Source: Sphingobium sp. (lineage in GTDB: Bacteria > Pseudomonadota > Alphaproteobacteria > Sphingomonadales > Sphingomonadaceae). From it: a stretch of DNA of 8,353 nt. A program made the translations under genes and the position numbers. Below the pieces are notes generated by a model. That model saw nothing but the letters and a program-made list of their open reading frames with translations, did no database searches and was not told the origin of the DNA. The DNA is taken from positions 1-8,353 of the forward strand of contig JASBTC010000399.1 in assembly GCA_030148625.1 (NCBI GenBank). The letters run 5' to 3'. Below, one piece after another: positions 1-7,939 of the stretch; the first letter of the stretch is position 1, and each line of letters opens with the position of its first letter.

Positions 1-1
1 G

Positions 2-1234
<1,233 letters not shown>

Positions 1235-1237
<3 letters not shown>

Positions 1238-1276
1238 ATCAAGCTGCATGATTTCGGAATCACGCAGCTTGATCTA
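1235..1276 (+). terminator. Strong hairpin terminator overlapping the metH stop codon
   Basis: Two 19-base arms, starting TAGATCAAGCTGC and ending GCAGCTTGATCTA, flank a four-base TCGG loop. The arms are complementary except at one position, which is A·C on the + strand transcript and G·U on the minus strand transcript. The left arm begins with the metH TAG stop. A T-rich stretch follows on the + side (TATTTGTTTT, 1279-1288), as in a Rho-independent terminator. Since the next gene converges on it, the hairpin could also stop transcription from the minus strand, although no clear T-run is seen on that side. Confidence 0.75.
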
Positions 1277-1303
1277 GCTATTTGTTTTGCCGCGATTCGA
1301 GTC

Positions 1304-1323
1304 GTTCGATGGTTCCATCGAAC
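1304..1323. repeat. Short perfect inverted repeat between convergent genes
   Basis: GTTCGATGG and CCATCGAAC are exact reverse complements separated by two bases; as RNA this gives an 8-bp stem with a GTTC tetraloop. The flanks (GCGATTCGAG on the left, AATTCGCTC on the right) are partly complementary, so a longer imperfect stem is possible. It lies just past the stop of the minus-strand gene that ends at 1349 and may be part of its transcript end, but no T-run follows directly on the minus strand. Function is inferred from position only. Confidence 0.45.
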
Positions 1324-1348
1324 TGCAATTCGCTCTAGCTGGCCTGGT

Positions 1349-3298
1349 TCAACGCCGTTCCAGGCGCTTCATCCAGCGCTGGCGGCCCCATTCGGTCACC
1401 AGACGGTCGGCACGTGCTTTCTCCGTGCCCGTCAGCTGCGAATAGCGCGCACGTTTGCCGGTGTCGGAGAACCAGACCTCTTCGGTATCGAGGATCAATG
1501 TGGTGAAGATGCCGCTGGCCTCGACGATGCCGATCGCGGTCGGCGTGTCGAGCGGGCCGATGTGGAGGAAGGTCGGCGCCCCGGATGCCGCCACCGGCGC
1601 GCCGCCCAATGCCGCCAGGAACAGGCCGCGCATATCCTTGAGGCCGAGCGGCCGGTCATAAGCGAGGCCGGGCACGTTCAGCACCAGCGGGATATGCGTC
1701 TGCTGCGGGTCGATGACATGGCCATGGCCGAGGAAACCGTCGTCGAACAGCGCCTCGCCATGATCGCCGGTGACCGCGAGCACGGTATCCTGCCAGACGC
1801 CGAGCGCCTTCAGCCGCGCGATCACCGCGCCGATCTGGGCATCGGCATAGGCGACCGCGTTCCAATAGGTCTGCTGGACGCGCGCCGCATTTTCCGCGCG
1901 AATCCGGTCGCGGGGGAGCGGCTGGACGCCCAGCATGTCGGGGAGGCCCGGATGATGATAGGGGAAGTGCGGCGACTGGAAATTGAAATAGACGAAATGC
2001 GGGCGCGCCCAGTCCGCCTTGCGACCCATCGACCGGTCGAATTCGCGCAGCAGCTTGGTCTCGTCGACCAGCAGCGACCCCTTGGCCGCGAAGCTGAAGG
2101 CGCGTTCGTTCTTCAGCGTCTCGGCATCGACGAAGATGTCCGCCGAACGCTTCATGCCGACCACCGCGGAAATATCGCCGAAGCTTTCGGGCTGGCCGGA
2201 AAAGACGCCGATGCGATAGCCGTTCGCCTTCAGGTCGGTGAACAGCGAGGGATCGCCCGCCCTGGGATCGAGCCGTCCGGAAAACAGGCTCTTGAGCGAC
2301 GCGGTGGTGAAGCCGACATGGCTATAGGCGTTGGGAAATGTGCTCCCGCCCTGCGCCAATGCGTTCAGATTGGGCGCGACCGTCCGCCCGTTGACGCGCT
2401 TGCCGATCAAGTCCGCGCGCGTGCTTTCCATTACGATGACGACGAGGTGTTTGGGGCGGCCGGGCAGCCTGGGCGCCGCGACGGGCGTATCGGCGCCGGT
2501 GAAGACCAGATCGCCGCCAAAGCCGTCCTCGTCCACGCCATTGCCGGGAATGTCGAGCGCGAGCGGATGGCGCGTGGAATCGAAGGGGTGGCGGTCGATC
2601 TGCGCCGAATACCAGCCATAGCCGTCGCGATCGAAGTCGGTGGCCTGTTCGAGCAGCATATTGGCCAGCCCGTACGCCGTCATCCGGGTCAATCCGTAGC
2701 GGATGTCGGGGTTGCGGTTGGCGAGCGCGGCGACCAGCGGCATCGCGATCGCCAATAGCAGCACCCAGCGGCCAATCTTCAGCGCGGGCGGCGCGTGATG
2801 CCGGCCGGGGCGCCTGCGGATATAGCGGATGCACAGCAGGTAGAAGAGCAGCGCGATCGCCGCAAAACCCAGCATCAGCGCGCCTTCGCTCAGGACGAAC
2901 AGGAACGCGTCGAACAGGCTGCCGCCGCCGAGATTGCGGATGAGCTCGAAGCTGACCGCGTCGCTGAAATAGCTCAGCAGCTCGAACTTGGCGATCAACG
3001 CCGCGGAGAAGGCGGCGACACCGAAGAAGAGCAGGCTGAAACGGAACAGCAGCGGGTCGCAGCTCCGCCCGTGCAATCGGCGCAGGATCAGGAAGAACAG
3101 ACCCAGGAGCAAGGCATGCGCGGTGAGCGCGCCGATGGCGAAGGTCGCGATCTCCCCGGGCGTGTCGAGCACATGCGACTGGCCATAGCCGCCGCCGAAC
3201 AGCGCGAATTTGCGCTCGACCAGCGCGAGTTCGAGCAGCAGCGTCAGCGCAAAGGCGAACGCCAGGGTCCAGAGATCGCGGCGACGCTCGGTCTGCAT
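1349..3298 (-). CDS. Membrane-anchored sulfatase/LtaS-like alkaline phosphatase superfamily protein
   Basis: The product is 649 residues from the ATG at 3298. The N-terminal third has about five hydrophobic membrane segments (near residues 8-26, 50-72, 87-105, 130-157 and 177-192), which would place the rest in the periplasm. From about residue 282 it is a sulfatase-type (PF00884) domain: VIVMESTRAD supplies the metal ligand Glu291, GFTTASLKSLFSG carries the nucleophile position (Thr331 or Thr332), and TGDHGE gives Asp512/His513, followed by GHGHV. Thr replaces the Cys/Ser that true sulfatases convert to formylglycine, so a phosphotransferase or phosphoesterase resembling LtaS/OpgB is more likely than a sulfatase; the substrate is unknown. 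Between the membrane and catalytic parts is an acidic DFDRDGYG...PGNGVDEDGFGGD segment (residues 221-263) resembling calcium-binding or MopE-type motifs. It lies 41 bp downstream of phoK and probably shares its transcript. A GTG at 3304 would add two residues; ATG is preferred because of AGGCGG five bases upstream. Confidence 0.85.
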   Translation of the reverse strand: MQTERRRDLWTLAFAFALTLLLELALVERKFALFGGGYGQSHVLDTPGEIATFAIGALTAHALLLGLFFLILRRLHGRSCDPLLFRFSLLFFGVAAFSAALIAKFELLSYFSDAVSFELIRNLGGGSLFDAFLFVLSEGALMLGFAAIALLFYLLCIRYIRRRPGRHHAPPALKIGRWVLLLAIAMPLVAALANRNPDIRYGLTRMTAYGLANMLLEQATDFDRDGYGWYSAQIDRHPFDSTRHPLALDIPGNGVDEDGFGGDLVFTGADTPVAAPRLPGRPKHLVVIVMESTRADLIGKRVNGRTVAPNLNALAQGGSTFPNAYSHVGFTTASLKSLFSGRLDPRAGDPSLFTDLKANGYRIGVFSGQPESFGDISAVVGMKRSADIFVDAETLKNERAFSFAAKGSLLVDETKLLREFDRSMGRKADWARPHFVYFNFQSPHFPYHHPGLPDMLGVQPLPRDRIRAENAARVQQTYWNAVAYADAQIGAVIARLKALGVWQDTVLAVTGDHGEALFDDGFLGHGHVIDPQQTHIPLVLNVPGLAYDRPLGLKDMRGLFLAALGGAPVAASGAPTFLHIGPLDTPTAIGIVEASGIFTTLILDTEEVWFSDTGKRARYSQLTGTEKARADRLVTEWGRQRWMKRLERR

Positions 3299-3303
3299 CG
3301 CCA

Positions 3304-3309
3304 CCGCCT
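3304..3309 (-). promoter_or_regulatory. Shine-Dalgarno-like site supporting the ATG at 3298
   Basis: On the minus strand AGGCGG is followed by five bases (TGGCG) and then ATG. The alternative GTG start lies inside this region and has no comparable site at the right distance upstream. Confidence 0.4.
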
Positions 3310-3339
3310 AGCCGGTATATGCTTAAAAGAGAGTTATCT

Positions 3340-4986
3340 CTAGCTGCATGTATCCTGCGCGCCTGCATCGAGATCGAGGCAGCGGCCGTCGATTTCCTCT
3401 TTCGGTACCGCCAGCCCGATCAGCGCGGCGAGCGTCGGCATGATGTCCACCGTCTCGACGCCCAGCGGCTGTTCGAACGGCACCGTGCCGGGGCGGTAGA
3501 AGATGATCGGCACGCGGCGGTCGTAGATCCAGGGTGAGCCATGGGTGGCGACGGCGCTTCTGACCGGGGCCGGGATCGGCGTGACATAGGGTTTGAGCAG
3601 CATCTGGAGATCGCCCGAGCGCTCGGGGTCGAACGAAGCGCGGACGCGCTCGGCGAGCGACCATTCCTCGACCGGCGGCTGCGGATCGGGCATGCGGCGC
3701 AACTCTTCGGCGGAGAAGACCGCGGCGACCTGACGGTGCGCGAGCAGTTTCGCCCTGATCGCCGAAAGCACCAGCGGCCGGATCGCGGCCGGCACGTCGC
3801 GCGACAGGTAGAAATTGCCGCTTTCGACGCGCGCGAGCGGCCCTTCGAGCTTCAGGCCGAATTCGTCCGCGATCGATTTCAGCAGCGCGCCCGACGCCAG
3901 CGCCGGATCGATCCGCTCCGCACGCGCGAAGCCGCGGGCGTCGTTGCGTTCGGGCAGATCATGGCCGCCATGATCGGCGGTGAGCACGACCGCATAGGGC
4001 ACGCCGGTCGCGTCGAGCGCGGAGAGGATACGCCCGATACTGGCATCGAGCCCCATTTGCTGCGCGCACATCTCGGCGCCTTCGGTGCCGTAAGTGTGCC
4101 CGACATAATCGTTCGCCGACAGGCCGATATCGATGACGTCGGTCGCCGGACCCCGGCCCAGCTTCATGTCGCGGATCAGGCCGATGGCGAGATCGGCGGT
4201 CGCGGCGTCGAAATCGATCGCGGTGCGGAACCCTCTGAAATCCTCGGCCTTGCGATCGGCGAGCACGCCGACCTGCTTGCCCCCATCGACCGGCACCGCG
4301 ACCGATCGGGCGCGGCAGATGGCGGGCAGCATCGCCTTTGCGGGTTTTGCGACGATGCCGGCGACACGCGCGTTGATCTGGCCGACGATCGCGGGGGCGG
4401 GGCCGGTGCGGCCGGGCAGGGTGACATAGCTTTTGCCGCCCCAGAACCAGATCTGGTCGGTATTGTGCCCGCCCATCATGATCGCGGCGCGATCCTTGCC
4501 GGCGACCGAGACGCTGCGGCTGGCCGGGTTGGCCGCCTTCATCCGGTCGCCCAATGTCGGCACTTTCAGGAAAGCGGTGGAGACGGTGTAATTTTCGGAA
4601 TTGCTGTCCGGCACCGTCGGATCTTCGGAGCAATAGACGCGCTTGTCGGTGCGCGCGAGGCTCAGGTCGATCCATTCGTTGGCGATGATGCCGGTCCGCG
4701 AGGGGCGCGAGCCCGTCAGGATCGTCGAATGGCCCGGGCAGGTCTCGGTCGCGCCATGGCTCTGATAGCCGGAAGGGAAGACCACGCCGTCCATTTCGAG
4801 CCGCCGCAGCCCTTGCGAATAGAGCTGGCGATATTCGGCGAAGAGGTCGGCGGAGAATTGATCGACCGAGATCGCGACGATCAGCCTGGGCTTTTCCGGC
4901 TGGGTCGGCTTGTCCTGTGCCTGTGCGGCCATGGATGTGCCGGCGAGAAGCATTGCGGTCGCTGCGATACGGGTAAAGGCCTTCAC
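3340..4986 (-). CDS. phoK: PhoK-type periplasmic alkaline phosphatase
   Basis: A secreted alkaline phosphatase of 548 residues that should release inorganic phosphate from phosphomonoesters in the periplasm or medium. It closely resembles Sphingomonas PhoK (about 559 residues, as remembered). All expected active-site residues are visible: zinc ligands Asp42 (SVDQFSADLF), Asp293/His297 (SANDYVGHTYG), Asp338/His339 (TADHGGHD) and His482 (ATHGSPW); nucleophile Thr82 in ATETCPGHSTI; and phosphate-binding Asn103 (IANEW), Lys164 and Arg166 (AGKDRAAIM). The offset to PhoK numbering (Thr89, Asn110, Lys171) is a constant seven. Residues 1-23 form a signal peptide with probable cleavage after AQA. The start is GTG at 4986, chosen for the AGGAG six bases upstream and because the signal peptide begins there. 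The frame stays open upstream to 5181, but that stretch overlaps the divergent gene and has no signal-like start. The gene is divergent from the DsbD-like gene and followed by another superfamily member. Confidence 0.93.
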   Translation of the reverse strand: MKAFTRIAATAMLLAGTSMAAQAQDKPTQPEKPRLIVAISVDQFSADLFAEYRQLYSQGLRRLEMDGVVFPSGYQSHGATETCPGHSTILTGSRPSRTGIIANEWIDLSLARTDKRVYCSEDPTVPDSNSENYTVSTAFLKVPTLGDRMKAANPASRSVSVAGKDRAAIMMGGHNTDQIWFWGGKSYVTLPGRTGPAPAIVGQINARVAGIVAKPAKAMLPAICRARSVAVPVDGGKQVGVLADRKAEDFRGFRTAIDFDAATADLAIGLIRDMKLGRGPATDVIDIGLSANDYVGHTYGTEGAEMCAQQMGLDASIGRILSALDATGVPYAVVLTADHGGHDLPERNDARGFARAERIDPALASGALLKSIADEFGLKLEGPLARVESGNFYLSRDVPAAIRPLVLSAIRAKLLAHRQVAAVFSAEELRRMPDPQPPVEEWSLAERVRASFDPERSGDLQMLLKPYVTPIPAPVRSAVATHGSPWIYDRRVPIIFYRPGTVPFEQPLGVETVDIMPTLAALIGLAVPKEEIDGRCLDLDAGAQDTCS

Positions 4987-5041
4987 GAATATCTCCTGTC
5001 GCCAATCGGCGGGCCGTTCCCTATAGCGTTCGTGCGACCGA
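4987..5041. promoter_or_regulatory. Divergent intergenic region, presumed shared promoter
   Basis: Only 55 bp separate the starts of phoK (minus) and the DsbD-like gene (plus), so both promoters must lie here or inside the neighbouring coding ends. CTATAG at 5021-5026 is palindromic and could act as a -10 element in either direction, but no convincing -35 partner at 16-18 bp was found. No clear Pho box (paired CTGTCAT-like half sites) was seen by eye. Confidence 0.3.
4993..4997 (-). promoter_or_regulatory. Ribosome binding site that fixes the GTG start of phoK
   Basis: The minus strand reads AGGAG, then six bases (ATATTC), then GTG at 4986-4984. Site and spacing are near ideal, and the signal peptide follows directly, so this decides against the longer upstream frame. 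Confidence 0.75.
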
Positions 5042-7117
5042 ATGAAGACGCCCATGCCCTTGCTCAGATATCTTCTGCTCCTGTTTGCGATGCTCGCCGT
5101 GCCGGCGACGGCGCAGCGTGCGCCCACCCATATCGCGCCGCGGCTGATCGCCGAGAGCGACGCCCCGGCATCCGGACGCACGGTGATGCTTGCGCTGGCG
5201 ATGACGCCCGAAAAGGGGTGGCATGGCTATTGGGCCAATCCCGGCGATGCCGGCATCGGCCCCGAGTTCAAATGGACGCTGCCCGCCGGCGCCAAGGCCG
5301 GGCCGGCGCAATTCCCGGTGCCGCATCGCCTGCTGATCGCCGGGCTGATGAACTATGTCTATGAAGGCGAATATGCCCATCTGATCGCGATCGACATTCC
5401 CGCGGGCCTGACGCCCGGCACCAAGTTGCCGATCCGGCTCGCGGTCGACTGGCTTGCCTGTACCGACGAGATCTGCGTGCCCGAAAGCGGCAGTTTCGCG
5501 ATCGATCTGACCGTCGGCGACGGCGCGATCGGCGGCGCACGCAAGGCGCAGTTCGATCGCTGGCGCGCGGCCTTGCCCCGTCCGCTGGGCGCGGATGCGC
5601 GTTTCCAGGTGAAGGACGGGGTGTTCCGGATCGGCGTGCCGCTGCCCGCGAGCGCGGCGGCGGGCGATGCCTATTTCTTCCCGCTGACCGACGGTGCGAT
5701 CGATTATGCCGCGCCGCAGACCGCGCGGCGCAACGGCGACCTGCTGACGATCGAGGTCAAGGCGCGGGCCTCGGCCGCATCGCTACAGGCCGTGGAGGGT
5801 GTGCTCGCCATCGACCGCGAGACCGGATTGTCGCTGAAAGCGGTGCCGGGCCCGGTCGAGGCCGGCGGTGCGCTGCTCGGATCGGGCGGCTCGGGCGGTT
5901 CGGCCGAAGGGGCGGGCGGGCTTGCCGGCACCATCGCCGCATCGTTCGGACTGGCGCTGCTGGGCGGGTTGCTGCTCAACATCATGCCCTGCGTCTTCCC
6001 GATCCTGAGCCTGAAGGCGCTGAGCCTGGCGAAGGCGGGGGATGACGAGCGGAGCGCGCGTCGCGAGGCGCTCGCCTATACCGCCGGTGTCGTGCTGATC
6101 TGCGTCGCGCTGGGCGCGGCCCTGCTCGGCCTGCGCGCGGCCGGCGCGGCGGCGGGCTGGGCCTTCCAGCTTCAGGATCCGCGCGTGATCCTCGTCCTGC
6201 TGCTGCTGGTCAGCGCGATCGCGCTCAACCTGGCCGGACTGTTCGAGATCGGCTCGCTCGGCATCGGCGGTGCGCTTGCCTCCGGCGGCGGCGTCGGCGG
6301 CGCCTTCTGGACCGGCGCGCTGGCCGCCTTCATCGCGACGCCATGCACCGGCCCGTTCATGGGCGCGGCACTGGGCGCGGCGCTTGTCCTGCCCGCGGCG
6401 GCGGCGCTCACCATCTTTGCCGGGCTCGGGCTCGGGCTTGCCCTGCCGTTCCTGCTGCTCGGCTTCGTGCCCGCCTTGCGGCGGCGCCTGCCCCGGCCGG
6501 GCGGCTGGATGGAGACGTTCCGCCGCGTGCTTTCGATTCCGATGTTCCTGACCGCGCTCGGCCTGGCCTGGATCCTTGGTCGCCAGTCCGGCGTCGACGG
6601 CATGACCATGGGGCTTGCCGCCGCGCTGGTGCTCGCCGTCGCGCTCTGGTGGATCGGGCGCCGTCAGGCGACCGGACGGAGCGGCTGGCTGGCGCTTGCG
6701 CCCGCGCTTGCGGTCGCGATCGCGCTCATCGTGGTCTTGCCGAAGGAATCCGCGCAGGCTTCTCCCGCGCAAGATGGTGGCATCCTGGCCGCCGAACCGT
6801 TCAGCGAAACCCGCCTCGCCGCGCTCCAGGGCGAGGGGCGGCCGGTCTTCGTCTATTTCACCGCCGATTGGTGCCTGACCTGCAAGGTCAATGAGAAGAG
6901 CGCGATCGAGCGTGCCGAGGTCGCCGATGCGTTCAAGGCGAAGCAGGTCGCGGTGCTTGTCGGCGACTGGACCGATGGCGATCCCGCGATCGGCCGGTTC
7001 ATCGAAAGCCATGGCCGGTCGGGCGTGCCGCTTTATCTGTTCTATCGGCCGGGTGCCGCACCCGAAATCCTGCCGCAATTGTTGACGCCATCGACACTGA
7101 CGGCGTTGGCGGGATAG
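5042..7117 (+). CDS. dsbD: DsbD/ScsB-family transmembrane protein-disulfide reductase
   Basis: A 691-residue inner-membrane electron carrier that should pass reducing power from cytoplasmic thioredoxin to periplasmic thiol proteins. Layout: signal peptide (1 to about 24, ending ATAQ); periplasmic N-terminal domain (about 28-265) with a Cys pair in LACTDEICVPESG (Cys140, Cys145); a Gly/Ser-rich linker (about 276-296); a CcdA/DsbD-like core of about eight membrane segments (297-566) with the redox cysteines in NIMPCVFP (Cys317) and ATPCTGPF (Cys435); and a C-terminal thioredoxin-like domain with FTADWCLTCK (Cys611, Cys614). All three Cys pairs are present, so it looks functional. The N-terminal Cys arrangement and length are closer to ScsB-type proteins than to E. 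coli DsbD. ATG at 5042 lacks a Shine-Dalgarno site; ATG at 5054, before the hydrophobic stretch, is an alternative. The redoxin gene follows after 70 bp with no terminator between, and is a plausible partner. Confidence 0.88.
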   Translation: MKTPMPLLRYLLLLFAMLAVPATAQRAPTHIAPRLIAESDAPASGRTVMLALAMTPEKGWHGYWANPGDAGIGPEFKWTLPAGAKAGPAQFPVPHRLLIAGLMNYVYEGEYAHLIAIDIPAGLTPGTKLPIRLAVDWLACTDEICVPESGSFAIDLTVGDGAIGGARKAQFDRWRAALPRPLGADARFQVKDGVFRIGVPLPASAAAGDAYFFPLTDGAIDYAAPQTARRNGDLLTIEVKARASAASLQAVEGVLAIDRETGLSLKAVPGPVEAGGALLGSGGSGGSAEGAGGLAGTIAASFGLALLGGLLLNIMPCVFPILSLKALSLAKAGDDERSARREALAYTAGVVLICVALGAALLGLRAAGAAAGWAFQLQDPRVILVLLLLVSAIALNLAGLFEIGSLGIGGALASGGGVGGAFWTGALAAFIATPCTGPFMGAALGAALVLPAAAALTIFAGLGLGLALPFLLLGFVPALRRRLPRPGGWMETFRRVLSIPMFLTALGLAWILGRQSGVDGMTMGLAAALVLAVALWWIGRRQATGRSGWLALAPALAVAIALIVVLPKESAQASPAQDGGILAAEPFSETRLAALQGEGRPVFVYFTADWCLTCKVNEKSAIERAEVADAFKAKQVAVLVGDWTDGDPAIGRFIESHGRSGVPLYLFYRPGAAPEILPQLLTPSTLTALAG

Positions 7118-7173
7118 GTTCGGCCAAGATCGGCGGCGATCAAGAGACGAGCGGGGTGGACCGGACGGATCGT

Positions 7174-7180
7174 AAGGAGG
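7174..7180 (+). promoter_or_regulatory. Strong ribosome binding site of the interrupted redoxin gene
   Basis: AAGGAGG lies seven bases before the ATG at 7188, an almost perfect anti-SD match. It sets 7188 as the start rather than the ATG at 7194, and shows that the translation signal upstream of the nonsense codon is still intact. Confidence 0.8.
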
Positions 7181-7187
7181 ATCGAGG

Positions 7188-7808
7188 ATGACCATGCGTT
7201 ACTGGATTGGCGGTACGATCGCTGCGGCGGTCGCGGTTTCGGCGCCCTTGCTGGCCGAGCAGGCGACAGGCGCCAAGGCAGGCAATTTCCGCCTCAACGA
7301 TGCCAGCGGCAAGGTGGTCGAACTGTCGCAGTTCGCGGGCAAGACGGTGGTGCTCTAATGGCACAATCCCGGATGCCCCTTTGTCCAGAAACACTATGAC
7401 AGCGGCAATATGCAGAAGACCCAGGCCGCGGCGCGCGCGCAGGGCGTGGTCTGGCTCACGATCAATTCGGGCGCCCCGGGCAAGCAGGGCTATATGAGCG
7501 GCCCCGAAGCGCAGAAGCTGGTGACGACGCAGGGCGCCAGATCGAGCCATTATCTGCTCGACCCCAAGGGTGTGGTCGGCAAGGGCTATGGCGCCAAGAC
7601 GACGCCGCACATGTATGTGATCGCACCCGACGGCACGCTCGCCTACCAGGGCGGCATCGACGACAAGGCGACCGCGAACAAGGCCGACATCGCCACCGCG
7701 CGCAACCATGTGCTGGCCGCGCTCGGCGAGCTGAAGGCGGGCAAGCCGATCTCGGTGAAGGAAGCCCGGCCCTATGGCTGTTCGGTCAAATATGAAGGCG
7801 TGAGCTGA
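7188..7808 (+). pseudogene. Periplasmic thioredoxin/redoxin-family protein, interrupted by an in-frame TAA
   Basis: Read through, the frame encodes 206 residues: a signal peptide (about 1-23), then a redoxin/AhpC-TSA-like fold with FRLNDASGKVVELSQFAGKTVVL, the active-site segment WHNPGCPFVQKHY (Cys63, no CxxC partner), the cis-proline loop KTTPHMYVI (Pro140) and a second conserved Cys198 near the end (YGCSVKY). Codon 57 (7356-7358) is TAA. Related proteins, as I remember them, have Glu there (VVLEW), one base away (GAA or GAG give TAA or TAG), so a single G-to-T change explains it. No other stop or frameshift is seen, and the ribosome site is strong, so the lesion is recent, or is a base-call error. 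As written, translation gives only a 56-residue product without the active site; the next ATG at 7410 starts past Cys63 and has no ribosome site. It lies 70 bp after the DsbD-like gene, its likely reductant. Confidence 0.85.
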
Positions 7809-7838
7809 GCGCTTCCTCGATCCTATGCCTCAATCTTT

Positions 7839-7924
7839 GTCATTCCCGCGAAAGCGGGAATCCAGCTATTCTGTGAAGCATCCGGAAAAAGAAGAAGCTG
7901 GATCCCCGCTTTCGCGGGGATGAC
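7839..7924. repeat. Paired inverted hairpin repeat (REP/BIME-like) between convergent genes
   Basis: Two 29-base arms (7839-7867 and 7896-7924) are reverse complements with two differences, separated by 28 bases. Each arm is itself a hairpin with a perfect 8-bp stem: ATTCCCGC-GAAA-GCGGGAAT (7842-7861) and ATCCCCGC-TTTC-GCGGGGAT (7902-7921), which reads as a GAAA loop on the other strand. The two differing positions pair with each other inside each small stem, so they are compensatory and each hairpin stays perfect. The unit resembles an intergenic repeat that I recall as common in sphingomonads and relatives. It probably ends or protects both converging transcripts. Confidence 0.8.
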
Positions 7925-7939
7925 ATCGAGGGAGGTACC

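Noticed and set aside
1562..2758. A 398-codon open frame on the + strand opposite the sulfatase-like gene
   Set aside because: It mirrors the codon structure of the real minus-strand gene and shows no motifs, signal peptide or ribosome site.
3305..3339. A possible terminator between phoK and the sulfatase-like gene
   Set aside because: On the minus strand GAGA-TAAC-TCTC followed by TTTT gives only a 4-bp stem, too weak to be an intrinsic terminator.
4987..5181. A 65-codon N-terminal extension of phoK
   Set aside because: It overlaps the coding start of the divergent gene, contains no signal peptide, and the GTG at 4986 has a good ribosome site followed directly by a signal peptide.
3541..5364. 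A 607-codon open frame on the + strand opposite phoK
   Set aside because: It is antisense to a well-recognised phosphatase and runs on into the DsbD-like gene in another frame. Its composition is rich in Arg, Asp, Gly and Ala with no recognisable domain, as expected for a high-GC shadow frame.
5783..7195. A 470-codon open frame on the minus strand opposite the DsbD-like gene
   Set aside because: It is very rich in Arg, Gln, Glu and Gly because it is antisense to hydrophobic membrane segments; no family is recognisable.
7356..7358. The in-frame stop as a selenocysteine or other recoding site next to a redox active site
   Set aside because: The codon is TAA, not TGA, the cysteine is still present six codons later, and no adjacent recoding stem was seen; a point mutation from a Glu codon is simpler.
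7358..7399. A TAATG stop-start overlap that could begin a new frame
   Set aside because: The ATG opens a frame of only 13 codons ending in TGA and does not restore the redoxin frame.
7839..7924. A CRISPR array or IS terminal inverted repeats
   Set aside because: There are only two copies in opposite orientation, no spacers of regular length, no transposase and no target-site duplication.
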